Origin: Caldilineaceae bacterium
GTDB taxonomy: Bacteria > Chloroflexota > Anaerolineae > Caldilineales > Caldilineaceae
Direction: 5' to 3'
NCBI GenBank assembly: GCA_012032975.1
Contig: JAAUPU010000061.1
Location: forward strand, 1-9,108
Length of the DNA stretch: 9,108 bases
Positions 6,971 to 9,108 of the stretch are shown in pieces (position 1 is the stretch's first letter; the number at the start of each line of letters is the position of its first letter). Under the pieces are notes generated by a model that saw nothing but the letters and a program-made list of their open reading frames with translations, was not told the origin of the DNA and made no database searches. A program made the position numbers and the translations under genes.

Positions 6971-8127
6971 AGATCTGCTATGTCGCCAACTCGTGCATCC
7001 CCTCGCGGCTTGCCAATACCGTCCACGTGATGAAGATGTGCCAGGCTTATCAACGGCTGGGACACGAAGTCACCTTGGTGGTTCCCGATTGGCTGGCTGG
7101 CAAGGCAAGCGGTGTTGAAGATGTCTACGACTTCTACGCTGTCGAGGAGCGTTTCCCCATCGTGCGGGTGCCGATGCCAACAAATGAACGCGCCCACACC
7201 CTCTTTTACAGCCTCACATTTCCCCGCGCGGTGGCCAGGCTGGAATCAGACGTGGTCCATGCCCGCGTGCTGACATCGGCGTGGAGTACAGCCGCACTCT
7301 TTCGCTTGCCAACCCTGCTGGAACTCCACCATCCGCCGCCATCCAGCCCTTATTGGCGCTTCTTCTTCGACCGCAGCGTGAGAAGCCGCAAGACGATTGG
7401 CCTGGTCGCCATCACCCACGCTCTTGCCGAAAAGTATCTGCGTCCGGTCCTGCCCGCGCGCACCCAGATCGTGATCGCGCCAGATGGGGTTGATGAAGCA
7501 TGGCTCCAGGACGACTTGACTCGGGATAGGCCAGGCGCCGGCTTGGACTGACGCCAGACCCCCCGTCCTCATGCTGTCTACACCGGCCATCTATACAAGG
7601 GCCGCGGCATCGAGCTGATCCTGGACCTGGCAAAGCGACTGCCAGACTATCTCTTCCTGATCGTCGGCGGTCACCCGGAGGATGTGGCGCGCTATCAGGC
7701 GATGGCCGGCGAACGGGATAACGTACGTTTTTTGGGTTTCAAACCACCGGCGGAGATGCACCTCTACCAGCTTGCCGCGGATGTCTTGTTGATGCCCTAT
7801 TCGGACCGCGTCGAGATCGCCGCATCTCGGGTGACGGCCGATTTTGCCTCGCCGCTCAAGATGTTTGAGTATATGGCCGCCGGTCGCCCGATTGTTTCGT
7901 CCAACCTGCCGGTCCTAAAAGAGATCCTGCGCGATGGCCACAACGCGCTCTTGTTGCCCTATGATAATCTTGACCGGTGGCAAGAAGCCCTGCACAATAT
8001 TCGCAAAAAACCAGATTGGGCCAGGGCGCTAGGCGATCAAGCGCTTGCGGATGTCCACGCGTTCACCTGGGAACGGCGCGCCGAAAAGATCGTCGAATTC
8101 ACCAAACAGAATACGAAGCCCGCGTAA
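6967..8127 (+). pseudogene. GT4 family glycosyltransferase, interrupted by a compensated frameshift pair
   Basis: This is a GT-B fold, family 4 retaining glycosyltransferase of about 386 residues. The N-terminal domain runs from MKICYVANSCIPSRLANTVHV through DVVHARVLTSAW (residues 95-106) to IVIAPDGVDEAWL (168-180). The C-terminal domain has VYTGHLYKGRG, YLFLIVGG, VRFLGFKPPAEM, and SPLKMFEYMAAGRPIV with GHNALLLP, which form the nucleotide-sugar site. The frame is read through a TGA at 7549-7551. Adding one G at 7529-7530 and removing one C from the six-C run at 7559-7564 replaces the stop with RRRLGLTPD and restores one continuous protein. Both halves share the same frame, so as written the locus gives a 194-residue fragment. 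A C-terminal ORF could start at GTG/ATG near 7684. Translation is coupled to the sulfotransferase through ATGA. Confidence 0.82.
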
Positions 8128-8176
8128 AATGACCCGCCACCCAGTGCCCACGTCTCAAATCGTTTGCTCGAAGTTT

Positions 8177-8180
8177 GGAG
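8177..8180 (+). promoter_or_regulatory. Ribosome binding site that selects a TTG start
   Basis: GGAG lies 10 bases before TTG 8191, exactly where the GT2 fold begins (M-KLSAFVVTFNRP). It favours TTG 8191 over the in-frame TTG 8164, which would add nine unconserved residues. Confidence 0.4.
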
Positions 8181-8190
8181 TGGGCAAGCC

Positions 8191-9108
8191 TTGAAACTCT
8201 CCGCTTTTGTCGTCACCTTCAACCGACCCGCCACGCTAGCCAGCACGCTCCAGACCCTGCTGGCCCAAAGCCGGCCGCCAGATGCCATCCTCGTGTTGGA
8301 CAACAGCAGCCTTGCCAGCGTGCAACGGGTCGCGCAAGAATATGCCGAGCAGGGCGTTGTCTATCATGACATGGGGCGCAACGGCGGGTCCGGCCGGCGC
8401 GGCCGCATACGGCTGGATCGTCTCTCTCGCGAAGGCTCAGACTGGATTTTTTGGGGAGACGACGACGATCCACCCAAGAGCACAGACACATTGGAACGGT
8501 TGGTCAGCCTGGTCGGCCGGGCCGCGCCGATGTCGCCGCGGTGGGCGCGGTGGGCGGAAAATGGAACTGGCAGACCGGCAGGGTAGAACGGCTGGCCGAT
8601 TCGGCGCTGCACGGCGTCGTCGAAGTCGATGCGATTGCCGGTGGCAATCAGTTCTTGCTACGCGCCAGCGCCGTACGCTCGACAGGCGTGCCCGATGAGC
8701 GTCTCTTTTTGGCTTCGAAGAATATGAGTACTGTCTGCGTTTGCGCCGAAATCATCGTCTCTGGGTGGACGGCGATCTGATGTATGAATATCGCGCATTG
8801 GCCGGGCGTTTGGCGTTGGCAGAACCGAGCCGGCTGAAGTTGGACGGACCGCGATCCGCGCTCTGGCGCCGCTATTACGGCACACGCAATTACATTTTTC
8901 GTCATGTTGAATACCTTCGACCGCCCAGACCTGGCTCGCCAGGAGGTCAAACGGGCGATCGCGCGATCGCTGCTCGGCTGGACGCAGGGGCGTCGGCTGG
9001 CCGCAGTCACGAAAGACGTGGCTTCGCCGTGGGGCGTCGAGGTCAAGAGTCTGCCGGTGGCGTGGCTTTCCGATTGCTCTAAGCAAGTCTGGGCCGATGG
9101 CCGGTTCA
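8191..9108 (+). pseudogene. GT2 family glycosyltransferase (D), several frameshifts, runs off the window end
   Basis: Reassembled frames give a family 2 glycosyltransferase of the COG1216 type. The start gives KLSAFVVTFNRPATL, then LVLDNSS and GRNGG. A G too many at 8386-8388 shifts into PAGAAAYG, and a missing base at 8411-8413 returns to LDRLSREGSDWIFWGDDDDPP, with its DXD site near 8455-8475. A loss at 8517-8527 leads to DVAAVGAVGGKWNWQ and AGGNQFLLR. A T lost from 8706-8710 leads to GFEEYEYCLRLRR and LWVDGDLMYEYR, the catalytic acidic region. A T too many at 8895-8899 gives a tail starting VMLNTFDRPDLARQ, open to the window edge. As written, translation stops at 8584-8586. The order of motifs is complete, so the breaks are probably sequence errors; true decay remains possible. 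The tail frame after 8901 is less certain. Confidence 0.75.
8955..8970. repeat. Two adjacent GCGATCGC palindromes
   Basis: GCGATCGC occurs twice back to back (8955-8962 and 8963-8970). This octamer is the HIP1 element that is over-represented in many cyanobacterial genomes. I find no other exact copy in the window, so it does not identify the organism. In the reconstructed glycosyltransferase it encodes part of KRAIARS and may be coincidental. Confidence 0.5.

Noticed and set aside
8129..8194. ATG 8129 as start of glycosyltransferase D, requiring one extra T at 8191-8192
   Set aside because: Possible given the other indels, but TTG 8191 with GGAG upstream starts exactly at the conserved fold and needs no correction.
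6113..8899. Programmed ribosomal frameshifting
   Set aside because: There are about ten sites in both directions across three unrelated genes, without consistent slippery heptamers or downstream structures.
1..9108. CRISPR array, tRNA/rRNA, insertion sequence or attachment site
   Set aside because: No regularly spaced repeats, RNA gene signatures, transposase motifs or flanking terminal repeats were seen on either strand.

Overview
The window is a stretch of a bacterial surface-glycan (polysaccharide, O-antigen-like or glycolipid) biosynthesis locus. All genes lie on the plus strand and are tightly packed. Four consecutive gene pairs share a 4-base ATGA stop/start overlap (at 1859, 4908, 5933 and 6967), so most of the window probably behaves as one operon. 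Base composition is moderately GC-rich. Nothing fixes the taxon. The gene mix (TylF-type methyltransferase, split transketolase, many GT2/GT4 glycosyltransferases, a PAPS sulfotransferase) would suit Chloroflexota, Cyanobacteria or similar environmental bacteria, but that is inference.

Layout: 1-66 may hold the last codons of an upstream gene. 67-180 is a leader with a weak promoter candidate and a good ribosome binding site. 181-951 is a TylF/MycF-like sugar O-methyltransferase. 1041-1862 and 1859-2815 are the N- and C-terminal subunits of a split transketolase. 2864-3904, 3916-4911 and 4908-5936 are three GT2 glycosyltransferases. 5933-6034 is a 33-codon ORF of unknown nature. 6050-6970 is a sulfotransferase, 6967-8127 a GT4 glycosyltransferase, and 8191 to the window end a further GT2 glycosyltransferase that runs off the edge.

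The six genes up to 5936 are intact. The last three are each broken by single-base frameshifts. I count ten indels between about 6113 and 8899: seven apparent deletions and three apparent insertions, most of them in short homopolymers. Re-joining the frames gives three normal, motif-complete proteins. This looks more like low-quality consensus sequence (for example long-read or pyrosequencing homopolymer error near a contig end) than ordinary gene decay, although recent decay cannot be excluded.

Working model: the glycosyltransferases assemble an oligosaccharide, the sulfotransferase would add sulfate, the TylF-like enzyme would O-methylate a sugar, and the two-subunit transketolase either supplies a sugar phosphate precursor or makes an unusual ketol-extended sugar. 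No polymerase, flippase, ABC transporter or nucleotide-sugar synthesis gene is in the window, so the export route and the sugar identities are not visible here.
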